Below are positions 44,624-56,242 of a stretch of DNA of 64,000 bases, piece after piece (positions within the stretch are counted from its first letter, which is position 1; each line of letters starts with the position of its first letter). This DNA is from Undaria pinnatifida (lineage: Eukaryota; Sar; Phaeophyceae; Laminariales; Alariaceae): assembly GCA_012845835.1 (NCBI GenBank), contig JABAKD010000011.1:2501-66500 (forward strand). The letters are read 5' to 3'. The notes beneath the pieces are model-generated. The model ran no database searches and had not been told where the DNA came from. It was given only the letters and a program-made list of their open reading frames with translations. The position numbers and the translations under genes were made by a program.

Positions 44624-45435
44624 GGGCCCGTATTAACGAGGAACTTGCAAAATCGAATTTCGATTTTTTTTTATAGAATTTAATTTAATTTGCATCTGAT
44701 TGGTCAAGAAATAAATCACCAAGCAGGCATTCTCAGAATTATTACGAAAAATCAAATTCAACAAAGAAGTAAAAAAAGACTTTCTCGGTCGAATTTTGTC
44801 GAAAATCGAAATTGAATTTAGGGAGTTTGTCCACCTAGACATGGCTTGTTCTGTGTAACCGAAGCCGGCCACGCGAATTGGTGCCATGTCGTCGGCTGAT
44901 TGAGAGGCGAGCAGCCAACATTGCGAGAGGTAGGACCACCGGAGCAGCCGCAGCGCGGCCTCCGAAGGTCCTTAGCACAGCCTAGACCGCCTGCGACGCT
45001 TCGAAAACAACCGAGACCGCCGCAAACCCAGTTTTTCGTCCCCCTGCACCTCGAAAGTTACACGACCAACTACCACATGATGACTTCGCTCAGAAGTTCG
45101 ACAGCTATATCCCCGTCGCTGCTGCCCGTGTCGGGCGGCGGGGTGGCGCCAGCCCATCCAAGAGACACCTAGAGCCATAGCCTCCAAGCCGCTGCCGGCC
45201 AAAAGAATCTGCGGCTAGCCGCGGCGCTCCGGGGAGGACGCGAGCCATCGCTCGCCTCGGCCGTTGCCCACGGGTGTTCGTTGACCCTTTTGCGTTTTTA
45301 GAATTTTTTTATTTCCTAGAACGCACTGCGCCGTTCCTTGATAAGAACCAAAGTTGAATTTTTCGTGGATTTTTCATGAAATTAAAAAAAAAAAATCGAA
45401 ATTCGATTTTGCAAGTTCCTCGTTAATTCGGGCCC
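44624..45435. mobile_element. PIF/Harbinger-like MITE, 812 bp, with TAA duplication
   Basis: Terminal inverted repeats of about 52 bp, almost perfect: GGGCCCGTATTAACGAGGAA at the left and, inverted, GGGCCCGAATTAACGAGGAA at the right, both continuing CTTGCAAAATCGAATTTCGA into a T run. It is flanked by TAA on both sides (44621-44623 and 45436-45438). R6 copy 1 shows the unfilled state. The 3-bp TWA-type duplication and GGGC start fit the PIF/Harbinger pattern. Frames up to 90 codons exist inside (44900-45172), but no transposase motif was seen. Confidence 0.85.
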
Positions 45436-45439
45436 TAAG

Positions 45440-45635
45440 TCAATTGGAGAAAGTAAACAAAGAAAAGAAAAGAAGATAAAGGAAAGGAAAGAAGAGAGAA
45501 CAAAACGAAACAAAACGAAAAAGGCAAGAAAAGAGAAGAAAAAGACAAGAAAAGCAAGAAAAGACAAGACAAGAAGAGGAAGCAAGGCAAGGAAAAAACA
45601 AGAGAAAAAAGAAAAAGAAAAGCAAGAAAAATGTC
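45440..45635. repeat. polypurine GAAAA-rich tract
   Basis: About 190 bp almost purely of A and G with AACAAAACGAAAC interruptions. Confidence 0.9.
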
Positions 45636-45822
45636 ATACTAGCAGACCCTCGTAGGAACTGGCTAAGGATGGCATTGGGCTAACAGAGGGTATCACGTCC
45701 ATCATCCAGGCACCTGGGAGAGAACGCAACATGGCGAAGAAATCAGGGCGGTCTTATGCTATCTTGTGACGGCCATAAATCTTGAGTACCTGGTACCAGG
45801 TACCTCGTACCGTTTTGTACTA

Positions 45823-46238
45823 TTACAAGGGCTCCGCATTATGCCGGCACCCATGCTTCGGGTAGGGCAGGGCAGCACTTCGAATTGTTCGATTCAATAC
45901 TTGGTAGAGTAAAAAAGTCACCACACACAATCATAGTCTGCACGTGCAGTATGTAAGGTAATGCCAAGAGTTCGATAGAGACCAATGATCATAACAATGT
46001 ACTACTATTAACAGCTACCGTTTTTTTAACGAAACCGATTCCGAGCTTCATTCATCCGATTTCGATCGGATCAATCCGACCACACGCCGACTGACCCTTC
46101 AGTCTGGCGACGAAACGTGTCGAGGGCGTTTCTTATGGTATTTTAACTCAATCAAGCATCCGGGGCCAGTAAGGTGACTGACCATGTCCGCTGCGTGTCC
46201 TCTTCGTAGTAACTGAGAGACGCGCACTGAGCCACTTC
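45823..46238 (+). repeat. dispersed repeat R4, copy 2
   Basis: Same orientation as 7784-8210, with small indels (e.g. an extra TCGAGG near 46120 and ATCC near 46160). Confidence 0.9.
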
Positions 46239-46277
46239 ATCAGCACCAAACGCAATAATATTTATTTACAAGGGTGT

Positions 46278-46316
46278 CCGGACGTGGGGGGCCTGTCGGC
46301 CCCCCCGTCCTCCGGG
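46278..46316. other. strong GC-rich hairpin
   Basis: CCGGACGTGGGGGGCC, loop TGTC, GGCCCCCCCGTCC and TCCGG pair over some 15 bp. Function unknown; it may be the edge of a mobile element. Confidence 0.6.
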
Positions 46317-46404
46317 TTACTGTTTACTGTAAAAGATGTGCGGTGATGCTGGTTGGTTCCACAGCAGGAGTACGCCTGCATACCAAGGGTGGGAGTGTTG
46401 AGTG

Positions 46405-46529
46405 TGGAATGACAGCGGGCCGAGATGGAGGAAAAGGAAATACTCCGTATGTATGATTTGTTGATGGGGCGTGATCCCCAGAAGAAACTGAAAATACAGC
46501 GGGCCGAAATGGAGGAAAAGGAAATACTA
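46405..46529 (+). pseudogene. duplicated coiled-coil coding fragment
   Basis: In one + strand frame the sequence reads RAEMEEKEILRMYDLLMGRD, then PQKKLKIQRAEMEEKEI, so RAEMEEKEI occurs twice at the ends of an ~84-bp duplicated unit. A third partial copy (MYYLLMGRDPQNKLKI, 47561-47608) lies on the other side of the TIR element at 46530-47554. The charged helical composition recalls C-terminal tails of transposon-associated DNA-binding proteins, but no family is assigned. Confidence 0.45.
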
Positions 46530-47554
46530 CAGTCGACCCCGCTTTAAAGACACACCGCGTTTTTTTTTTTAGGAGTGTCTTTAACGCAGGGAAGTGTCTT
46601 TAGGATTCCGGGGCCACTAACTCACCGTCCCCGGGGCCAATGGAGGTGTAACATATGTCAAAATACGCGCATTTGAAGCAGGAATGCGACCACGAAACTG
46701 TGTTGCTTAAAATCTACAACACGTGATTTGAAAGGCCGCAACACTACTGCTGTAGTACACTCCAATACTTTACACATACATTTTGAATTTCCCTCCACCA
46801 CCGAAACGCGGGAAGGAGTGCAGCACGACCTATTGTAATGTGTACGGCAGTGCGCTGTTGTTGATGCAGGCTCTTGCTGTAATGTGTACGGCAGTGCACT
46901 GGTGTTGTTGCAGGCTTTTCTTATTGTCAAGGCGTTATCCTCACGGTGAACATCATGCCCGAGATATCGGGAACACACCTGAGACACATCAGTTCGTTGG
47001 AACTAGCTCTGATACGATACACGCAAGTTACCTGCCACATAGGGACCAAACAAACCCAGTCGACCCCTTAGAAGGACACTAGGAAACGGTCGGTAGCGCA
47101 GACCACAACATACAAAAAAATCGGGCAAATACACCGAAAAGAGGACACCGTTCTTCCCCAAAGGTCAACACGAGGCAAAAACACAAAACAGAAATACCAA
47201 TTTAACTCCACGAGAAAGGCAAAAATCCCAAACTTTTGACTGCCTGACACGAGTTGAGACTTTGACTGGCACGTGGGTTCGCCACATGGCTTCAAGCCGG
47301 CAGCTGACGACCCGCCAGCAGATGGGAGGAATATCTCCATACCCACACGCGGTAGTGCGGGCTGCAGCAGACCGCTGTCGATGTTATACAGCAGTGTGCT
47401 GCCCCAGCAAAAAAAATTGGGGGGGGGGCGCAAAGTGGAAAAGGTACCCCCCCCTTATTATTGTCATCTGCGGGGCACCATGTTCTGGGAAAAAAATGTG
47501 TCTTTATAGCGAGGAGTTTCCTTAAGAAGAGTGTCTTTAAAGCGGGGACGACTG
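46530..47554. mobile_element. Tc1/mariner (pogo/Tigger)-like non-autonomous element, ~1.0 kb
   Basis: Ends CAGTCGACCCCGCTTTAAAG (46530) and, inverted, CAGTCGTCCCCGCTTTAAAG (47554), with further GTGTCTTTA motifs inside both ends. Flanked by TA on both sides (46528-46529 and 47555-47556). It interrupts the repeat described at 46405. A second CAGTCGACCCC-type end is inside at 47056, suggesting a nested relative. No DDE transposase frame was seen. Confidence 0.8.
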
Positions 47555-47556
47555 TA

Positions 47557-47646
47557 CTCGGTATGTATTATTTGTTGATGGGGCGTGATCCCCAGAACAA
47601 ACTGAAAATAAGGACGCAGTGGAATATGGAATATGTCCAAAAATAA
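47557..47646 (+). pseudogene. right part of the duplicated coding fragment
   Basis: Continues the frame seen before the TIR element: LGMYYLLMGRDPQNKLKIRT, then QWNMEYVQK and TAA. Confidence 0.45.
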
Positions 47647-47649
47647 AGA

Positions 47650-48345
47650 CACCCTCTTTCAGACGATATGGCTATGAAGAGGTTGGCGCAAACTGGGCAC
47701 TGAAAAAATAAGACTTGGTACTGCAATCATGAAGACTCTGTGACCAAATGCGACGTGGCCACTAATACCGGCAATCATGTACAGTATGGCAGCGAAAAAC
47801 GGATGTGACTACTTACAAAATGGGGACAGGGTAGCCAGATGCATTGCAACTCGAACTCTTCACCCACTCAAAGACGTTCGCATAACAGACATGGCTATGA
47901 AGAGGTTGGCGCAAACTCGGCACCGCAAAAATGAAGACTCCCTACTTACAATTTGATGCTACGAAAGCTGAGACTACATACTTGGCTGACACCGGGAAAA
48001 AACAGACAGTATGCCGGGGTAGCCAGATGCATTGCAACTCGAACTCTTCACCCACTCAAAGACGTTCGCATAACAGACATGGCTATGAAGAGGTTGGCGC
48101 AAACTCGGCACCGCAAAAATGAAGACTCCCTACTTACAATTTGATGCTACGAAAGCTGAGACTACATACTTGGCTGACAACGGGAAAAAACAGACAGTAT
48201 GCCGGCGCGGCGCACGCGCAAACTCGGCACTGAAAAAATGAAGACTCACTATTTAGGGTTAGACAAAATGCCACGGTGGCCGCTAATATGTACTCGCCGG
48301 CTACCATGTACAGAATGGCTGAAAAAATGAAGACTTACTACTGAC
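47650..48345 (+). repeat. ~190-220-bp tandem repeat flanking the Helitron
   Basis: ATGGCTATGAAGAGGTTGGC occurs at 47668, 47891 and 48079, each followed by GCAAACTSGGCAC, AAAAATGAAGACT and ACTACATACTTGGCTGACA or relatives. A partial unit lies near 48208-48245. A short frame repeats with the units, but coding is not supported. Confidence 0.9.
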
Positions 48346-48451
48346 AATGCCGCGGGAAATAATTAGCACGAGACTGAGCGTGTCCGCGGCTACTGACATA
48401 TATACACGAAATATACACCTGGCCCCACGAGTAACTTGGGGTCGACAGTTA

Positions 48452-48691
48452 TCATGGACGGCTACATTGGCACATTTTGATGTGCCACTGGAAGGACGTT
48501 GAGTAGTAGTCTTGAAGTTCCGCTTCGAAGTTGGCATCATCTTCGACTTGCTGCCGGGTGTCGCCGGTGGCCTCTTGCTCTGCGTCCGCAATGAGGGAGC
48601 GCTCGAAGTGTGGGTCGAAGAAGTGGTGAAGGTCGTCAGGGACGATCATAGAGGCGAACCACCGGCGCTGGCGCGTGGGCGGCGCGGTCAT
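48452..48691 (-). CDS. small ORF overlapping the end of the Helitron protein (79 aa)
   Basis: Its ATG overlaps the stop of the RepHel ORF in the sequence ATGA. The product starts MTAPPTRQRRWFASMIVPDD and is acidic (FERSLIADAEQEATGDTRQ and more), without Cys clusters or membrane segments. It could be reached by termination-reinitiation, by a -1 frameshift at the end of ORF1, or by splicing; it may also be non-coding. No family recognised. Confidence 0.4.
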   Translation of the reverse strand: MTAPPTRQRRWFASMIVPDDLHHFFDPHFERSLIADAEQEATGDTRQQVEDDANFEAELQDYYSTSFQWHIKMCQCSRP

Positions 48692-51600
48692 GCTGCGACA
48701 GGCGGATGGTCGGTGGAAGGGTTATTTAGGATTAGGGAAGAGTAATGACGTGATTGTGGTTGATAGTGCAGGTGTATGGTAGAAGGGTCGGCGTTTTGAG
48801 GATTTGGTCGGGGGTTGTTTCCGATAGTAACGTTTATGGGTATGTTGTATCGTTGCATGCATGCGTAAATTTCTGGCTCACCAAGGTAAGCTCGCGGGTG
48901 AGACATGATGGAGAGGTAGTTATCATATGATGTATACTGTTGTGGCGGTTCACCAAGGGCTTGGAGTAGTTCATGGTTCATGCCAGCGGAAATGGCGTTT
49001 AGCAAGTTAGGGTCGTTGCGGTTTTCGTTCATGTATTGGAGTATTTCCGAGCGTACTTGGTAGTGTCTGTTTGGGTCGTTGTATATTCGTCGTGCTATGC
49101 CGCGAAATCCGCATGCTCCATCCCCAATTTCGTCGACGACTGTCCATGTTGGAGGTGGAGTTTGGCTGTCACTTGACGGTTGAGAGGAGGCATTGGAGGG
49201 CGCAGGAGGCGAGGTGTTTGGAGGTTGATACGGTGGAGGTGTTACAGCTTGGCCTGTGGCGGCAGCGGTGAAAGGAGGGTATACAATGTTCTCCGTGTGT
49301 GGAATGCCGTCAACAATATGTTCTTGTGGTAAAAGGCACATAATTGACTGGCGATTTTGCGCACGGCTGAGCGCGACGTAAAGTTGACCATGCCCAAACG
49401 CAGGTGATCTCAAGTCCAAGCCAATTTTTGTAAGTGTCTGTCCCTGTGAACGATTCACCGTGACGGAATATGAAGTTCGGATGGGAAACTGTGTTCGCAT
49501 GAACGTGATGCCATTTCTTCCAACTGTCGCACGAAAGCCTATACGTGGAATCAAAACAATTGGATGGGGCGATGTTTCGGTGAGAAGTTCGACTTGAAGG
49601 ACTCGGCTGTTTGGGGAAACTGCGAGGACAACGCATTTTTGACCGTTGATGAGTCCCTCCGAAAAGTTGAGATTTCGCACGATCATCGCAAGTCCGTCTG
49701 ACTTGAGGCAAAGCTCATGGGGAGGGACACCTTGCACGTTTAATTGGTGGAGGTGTTCAGGAGAAGCAAAGGCTGTGTGAGGCGTGGTCTCATCACTTAT
49801 TAGTGTATCTGAGCTGAGGTATGTACAGTACTCTCCGGGCCGCAAGTCCGATATGGCTTCATTAGAACGGTCAATTGCGTTGTTGGTGGTCGCCAATATG
49901 GCGCGTTTGTCCCAGTTGCGCGATTGTTCATTGACATTGGGATACACAAAGTTCATGAGCTCATCGAAATTTGTTGTATATTTGAGCTGGAAGTGGTCAT
50001 TGGCATCGAGGTTGTGGTTATTCAAGGCAATCATGTCCGTGCCGTCGATTGATTGTGTAGGGTGGGTACCCTCGCCTATCGCCCGCACAAAAGCAGCATA
50101 CTGAGGATCATCTTTGTCTCGTTGCGATTTGGTTAGTCTCATGCGTTTAACGTGTTTCCATAGGGGGCTAGAAATAAAGGCTGCGTCGACGGTATCGGTG
50201 GCGGTGCCGTTCTTAACTATTGGCCCTGTTTGGCGCCAATCTCCACTGAACAAAATAGTTTTTCCACCAAAAAGCTTATTGTTTTTCATCAGATCTTGAA
50301 GTGTTCTGTCGAGGGCCTCAATGCAATATCTGTGGGTCATAGGTAACTCGTCCCAAATGATGAGGTCCGCTTTGCGGATTAGCTCTGCTCTTTGAGTGTT
50401 GGTGTTTATGTTGCATACGCAGGTTGGCGACATTGCTTCGTCCATAGGTAATTTGAACATGGAGTGCGCGGTCCAGCCTCCAGGGAGCTGTAAGGCGGCG
50501 ATGCCGGTGGAAGCAACGATGAGCACTGTCTTTCTTTCACCTCTCAACCTTGCGGAAATACATTTTTCTGTGTATGTCTTGCCAGTTCCGGCGGGCGCAT
50601 CAATCATAAATGGACACCCATTATCGGCTCGAACTGAGTCTAAGACTGTTTTGTAAATGTGGCTCTGCTCACTGGTCAGTCGCGGTTCATGCAGCTCTGC
50701 GTATTCTGCACATGTTTGTGGGTCGAAGGCATCACGCATCCTTTCAAATTCAGTTCGCGGATGCATAGGCTTTGGAAGGTTGACTTGTTCGTTACATTTA
50801 CCATGCTGGTTTAGCTTGAGGTCTATTTCACACAAGGCAGCTTGTATGGCATCGTCTGTGGATAACCTAAGAAGGAAATCTTCGATGAGGTTGTCCTTAA
50901 AGTCACGCCATAGCTTCGGTGCTGGCGCACCATCTAAAATGAGCGTAACGAAAAGAGCACGGAGCTGGGACGCAACTTGAAACACTGAAGCTTCTTCCAT
51001 ACATAGTGAATACTCTTCGTCTCCCGTGATGAGACCTCTTGCTCTGGCGGCATCATGAAAAGTAGGGTGAACAACGGGATCGCCTGTGTCTGTTTGCACT
51101 GTTCGTAATTCTGCGAACGACCTGGCTGGAATCGTGTGTAGTAACAACCTCAAGTAGTAGAGATCTCCCACCGCTGGACTCTGAAACGAAATTCGGCAAA
51201 CGTGATCGTCGTTTTTTCGTTTGGAAACGATGTTTTTGTATCCATCGAGGTATTTGCCAAGCGGAGCAAACTCAAGCGGAGGGTCATCTTTTTTGGGCGA
51301 GGTGATAGTGTATTGCTCGTAATAGTCTAGAATGGTCAAGTCCGAAAAGCAGGGATTTTTCGGTCGCATGTAGTACCTGAGCACGTGTGTCTGTGACTGC
51401 GCGGCTATCTCAAGTCTATCATCGTGGGTGGCATTTTTGGGATAAGTGATTTGTTGCTCTCCTTCAAGATGGGCGTGAATCTTAGTTACCGCAGGGTATC
51501 TGTCCACCATATGGTAACCTAATAGTCTCCACGTCGCCTCTGCGGCTGAAATATACCTCGTTTTTCTATATTGTTCAACTTCTGAGGTAATGCCCTGTAT

Positions 51601-53823
51601 CCTTGCTCGAATAAACGCGTCCCCTTTGTGACAACATTTGAACACGTATTTAACGCATGATGTTGCGGTGACGACATCAACACAAATGTGGCAGTCAAAC
51701 ATCATGAGCAACATGGGGTTGTACGGCACCACCCACTCGTTTCCTATCCTAACACTTTTCCATTGGTTGTTTACTCTCATTCTTATGGTCGGGTTGTCAC
51801 CGTTCTTCCTCCGAGTATATTCTGCCCGTCCAGTTTTGTCGTTGACGGTTGCAATGCTTCTGAATGGTTGCGGAAAGTACTTGTTACAACACTTTTTGTT
51901 CGTGTGACGGTTTACTTGCATGCATGGAGCACTCATGTTTCCAACTGCCCCACACGGCTTGTGTATCATGTATTTGAGTACCTTTTCACGTAGTTTTCCT
52001 CCTGCTATGTTTTCGTCAGGCAGCTGAGCCCACACCCATTTGTCCATTTCGTTTAGGGCATCAGGGCCTGCATTTTTGAAGGTCATGAGAATGTGAGCGT
52101 GAGGGTACCCCCTCTTTTGGAATTCCGTCACCGCTAAATGGCTGTCGTAAGCGCCAAAAATTTTGCCAGACTTTAAAACCTTCATAATTTCTTTCATCTT
52201 CAATTTGAAAACACGACAACATAGATCAGGACGATCATAAGCACTTTGTCCTGGCAGCAAATTTTCTTGCACCTCTTTCCAATCCGCATTGAAAGTTACG
52301 GTGATGAACAAATGCGGTCTTCCTCGCCTGTTCACGATGCATAGAGCGTCTTCTGTATCACTTTTACGCTTGGCAGGTGAGCCAGGGTGAGAAGCAGGAA
52401 GCAATTTACCGGGTTGTTCATGAGGTTGGGCGTCTTGAATGGACCGGTTGGAAGCAAGCCTATGCTGCATGTCACTATTTTCGACGAAATTCAAACGCTC
52501 TTCTTCCATTCTGCTCAAAGAATCACAGACCCATTCCTGAGCGATTCGGCAGTTAATCTTAAATATCGGCTCCGAAAGAATACGCTGCCTACAGTAGAAG
52601 GGAAACGTTACGGCTTCGGTGTTTGACCGGTTCATTGTTTTAGATTTGAACGGCGGGTTCTCTTTGTAGTTACCCTTACTCCAACCTGCTTCTCCATGCA
52701 AAAACAGCAGGGGGAACTGTAGCGTTTCATATGCAGAGCTCCAAAGCGGCAGGAAGCGTGGTTTGTTATCTGGGCTGTTCCTTGGATAGGTGATAACTGC
52801 TCGCGGCGCATCATTTTGATTCCCTGAGGTAAACACTAAAGCTGCTATTTCATTTGCACTCGGATTCTCGCCCAACACTGGTCCATCATTAACTCTGCTA
52901 ACTTCACTGAACTCTATAAAAGGCGCACTGGACTCTGACGCTGATGTGTTTAATATTGTGTCTACGGCAGACCTGTATTCTCGAGCCCACCTAATCTCGC
53001 TGTTCACGTGGGATCTTAGAGTGCCTGCAATCCGTGAATCTAAATGTTGTGAGGAGGTTGTCTGTGCGAATTCGGAATCGAATATGTAAAACCTGGCACT
53101 GTTGTTAACATTTTGGTTTTGATACTTCTCCTGTAAGTCGAAAATTCTATGGTATGCTTTACCATGGAGAGTAAGCATTGTCGGTGGTTTTCCTTGAGTC
53201 CACGATCGGTTTTCTATGCCTCCTGCTCCCAAAGCTGTGAAACTAAATAACCCGTTATATGCCCTTTGTGATTCGCGAAAACGTGCGGTTTGGAAGAGCG
53301 ATAACAATGTTTGTGGAATAGGTTTAAGCCGGTGAATGGCAGATCTCCCACGGTTACAACAGTTATAGGACCCAGACCGTTCCTCTTTCCATAGCACAGA
53401 CCCACAGTGTTGGCACGTATAGTTACTTTCATGTAGCAAGCACGGGTATTTTAGTTCGTACGCCTCAAGTGGATACTCAAAGTTGGTGGAATTAAAGGCT
53501 TGCACACCAAGTCTTTCTTCTGAACCTTCCATGGAATTGGCAGCGGCAACGTCTCTAGGGTCGGGTCTTCGAGGGATGCGGTTTCTCATTCGATTAAAAT
53601 GTTGAACAACGACGTCAGTCTCTGATTCAGAATCGCTGTCCAGGTTGTTACTGCGGAGATCACGTTCCATGTTATTAGTGTTCTGCGTTCGAGTTTCGTT
53701 TTGAAGGGTACGTCGTGAGCGCCGCCCCGCTAAAATGCACGCGCGCCTACGCCTGCGCTCGCGGGCAATTTCAGCACGACGGGTATTTCGTTGCGAGCGA
53801 GTACATCGCTGATCGGTTGACAT
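48688..53823 (-). CDS. Helitron Rep/helicase protein with C-terminal OTU protease domain (1711 aa)
   Basis: Single uninterrupted frame. A basic N-terminus is followed by a CX2C...CC zinc-binding segment (CQHCGSVLWKEERSGSYNCC, ~residue 140), then the HUH Rep nuclease: PHLFITVTFNADWKE, HUH motif YPHAHILMTF (H575, H577), and KYVFKCCHKG with Y726. The usual second tyrosine (YxxxY) is C730 here. The PIF1-type SF1 helicase has Walker A APAGTGKT (K1082), Walker B IIWDE (D1158, E1159) and a late SYSVTVNRSQGQT motif. After a Pro-rich linker comes an OTU cysteine-protease-like domain: GDGACGFRG (D1568, C1571) and RHYSSL (H1693). Rep cuts and joins single strands at the Helitron ends and the helicase unwinds; OTU domains are known in some RepHel proteins, with unclear role. 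Full length and no stops suggest recent activity. Confidence 0.97.
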   Translation of the reverse strand: MSTDQRCTRSQRNTRRAEIARERRRRRACILAGRRSRRTLQNETRTQNTNNMERDLRSNNLDSDSESETDVVVQHFNRMRNRIPRRPDPRDVAAANSMEGSEERLGVQAFNSTNFEYPLEAYELKYPCLLHESNYTCQHCGSVLWKEERSGSYNCCNRGRSAIHRLKPIPQTLLSLFQTARFRESQRAYNGLFSFTALGAGGIENRSWTQGKPPTMLTLHGKAYHRIFDLQEKYQNQNVNNSARFYIFDSEFAQTTSSQHLDSRIAGTLRSHVNSEIRWAREYRSAVDTILNTSASESSAPFIEFSEVSRVNDGPVLGENPSANEIAALVFTSGNQNDAPRAVITYPRNSPDNKPRFLPLWSSAYETLQFPLLFLHGEAGWSKGNYKENPPFKSKTMNRSNTEAVTFPFYCRQRILSEPIFKINCRIAQEWVCDSLSRMEEERLNFVENSDMQHRLASNRSIQDAQPHEQPGKLLPASHPGSPAKRKSDTEDALCIVNRRGRPHLFITVTFNADWKEVQENLLPGQSAYDRPDLCCRVFKLKMKEIMKVLKSGKIFGAYDSHLAVTEFQKRGYPHAHILMTFKNAGPDALNEMDKWVWAQLPDENIAGGKLREKVLKYMIHKPCGAVGNMSAPCMQVNRHTNKKCCNKYFPQPFRSIATVNDKTGRAEYTRRKNGDNPTIRMRVNNQWKSVRIGNEWVVPYNPMLLMMFDCHICVDVVTATSCVKYVFKCCHKGDAFIRARIQGITSEVEQYRKTRYISAAEATWRLLGYHMVDRYPAVTKIHAHLEGEQQITYPKNATHDDRLEIAAQSQTHVLRYYMRPKNPCFSDLTILDYYEQYTITSPKKDDPPLEFAPLGKYLDGYKNIVSKRKNDDHVCRISFQSPAVGDLYYLRLLLHTIPARSFAELRTVQTDTGDPVVHPTFHDAARARGLITGDEEYSLCMEEASVFQVASQLRALFVTLILDGAPAPKLWRDFKDNLIEDFLLRLSTDDAIQAALCEIDLKLNQHGKCNEQVNLPKPMHPRTEFERMRDAFDPQTCAEYAELHEPRLTSEQSHIYKTVLDSVRADNGCPFMIDAPAGTGKTYTEKCISARLRGERKTVLIVASTGIAALQLPGGWTAHSMFKLPMDEAMSPTCVCNINTNTQRAELIRKADLIIWDELPMTHRYCIEALDRTLQDLMKNNKLFGGKTILFSGDWRQTGPIVKNGTATDTVDAAFISSPLWKHVKRMRLTKSQRDKDDPQYAAFVRAIGEGTHPTQSIDGTDMIALNNHNLDANDHFQLKYTTNFDELMNFVYPNVNEQSRNWDKRAILATTNNAIDRSNEAISDLRPGEYCTYLSSDTLISDETTPHTAFASPEHLHQLNVQGVPPHELCLKSDGLAMIVRNLNFSEGLINGQKCVVLAVSPNSRVLQVELLTETSPHPIVLIPRIGFRATVGRNGITFMRTQFPIRTSYSVTVNRSQGQTLTKIGLDLRSPAFGHGQLYVALSRAQNRQSIMCLLPQEHIVDGIPHTENIVYPPFTAAATGQAVTPPPYQPPNTSPPAPSNASSQPSSDSQTPPPTWTVVDEIGDGACGFRGIARRIYNDPNRHYQVRSEILQYMNENRNDPNLLNAISAGMNHELLQALGEPPQQYTSYDNYLSIMSHPRAYLGEPEIYACMQRYNIPINVTIGNNPRPNPQNADPSTIHLHYQPQSRHYSSLILNNPSTDHPPVAA

Positions 53824-53900
53824 GGAAGGTTAAAGTTTCAAGTTCGCGTTCAGATAAAAGGTTTAGGGGAGCGCTTTGCCCGGTTGATCTTGAGCTCACC

Positions 53901-56033
<2,133 letters not shown>

Positions 56034-56242
56034 GTCTACTGCGAGGGGAGCGGCTGCTGTGTTGAATTGTGTGCGTGTGCGCGTGTTCGCGTCGGGCGGG
56101 TGTGCTGAGGCGACTAAAACGAAGTTTGGTCGAAGTTTTGGTAAAGATCCAGAACCCACAGCAGCAGCAGCTACACCCCAGCTTCGTTGAGCGGCATCGT
56201 TGAGGTTGCGCTTGCTCTCGTTACCCGCGATCGACCTACTAC
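56034..56242. promoter_or_regulatory. presumed 5' region of the Cys/His-rich gene
   Basis: GC-rich and CpG-containing sequence directly upstream of the start codon; the frame is open but unlikely to be translated. No TATA-like element stands out. Role inferred from position only. Confidence 0.3.

Larger units (their letters stand above)
44232..45470. repeat. repeat R6, inverted copy 2, interrupted by a MITE
   Basis: 44232-44620 plus 45436-45470 are the reverse-complement of 14245-13855. Two insertions separate it from copy 1: a ~55-bp R5 fragment at 44523-44578 and the 812-bp TIR element at 44624-45435. Confidence 0.9.
48361..53887 (-). mobile_element. Helitron, apparently autonomous; termini tentative
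   Basis: Defined by the intact Rep/helicase ORF. Helitrons insert between A and T, start TC and end CTRR after a small hairpin. On the - strand, a 5' candidate is A/TCAACCGGGC at 53887 (another is A/TCTGAACG at 53853) and a 3' candidate is CTAA/T at 48361, preceded by a weak CACG...CGTG stem. None is strong. The body is fixed by coding sequence 53823-48452. Confidence 0.6.

Noticed and set aside
44900-45172. 90-codon frame inside the 44.6-kb MITE as a possible transposase piece
   Set aside because: No DDE or Myb-like motif, and an overlapping antisense frame is just as open; it is probably GC-rich filler.
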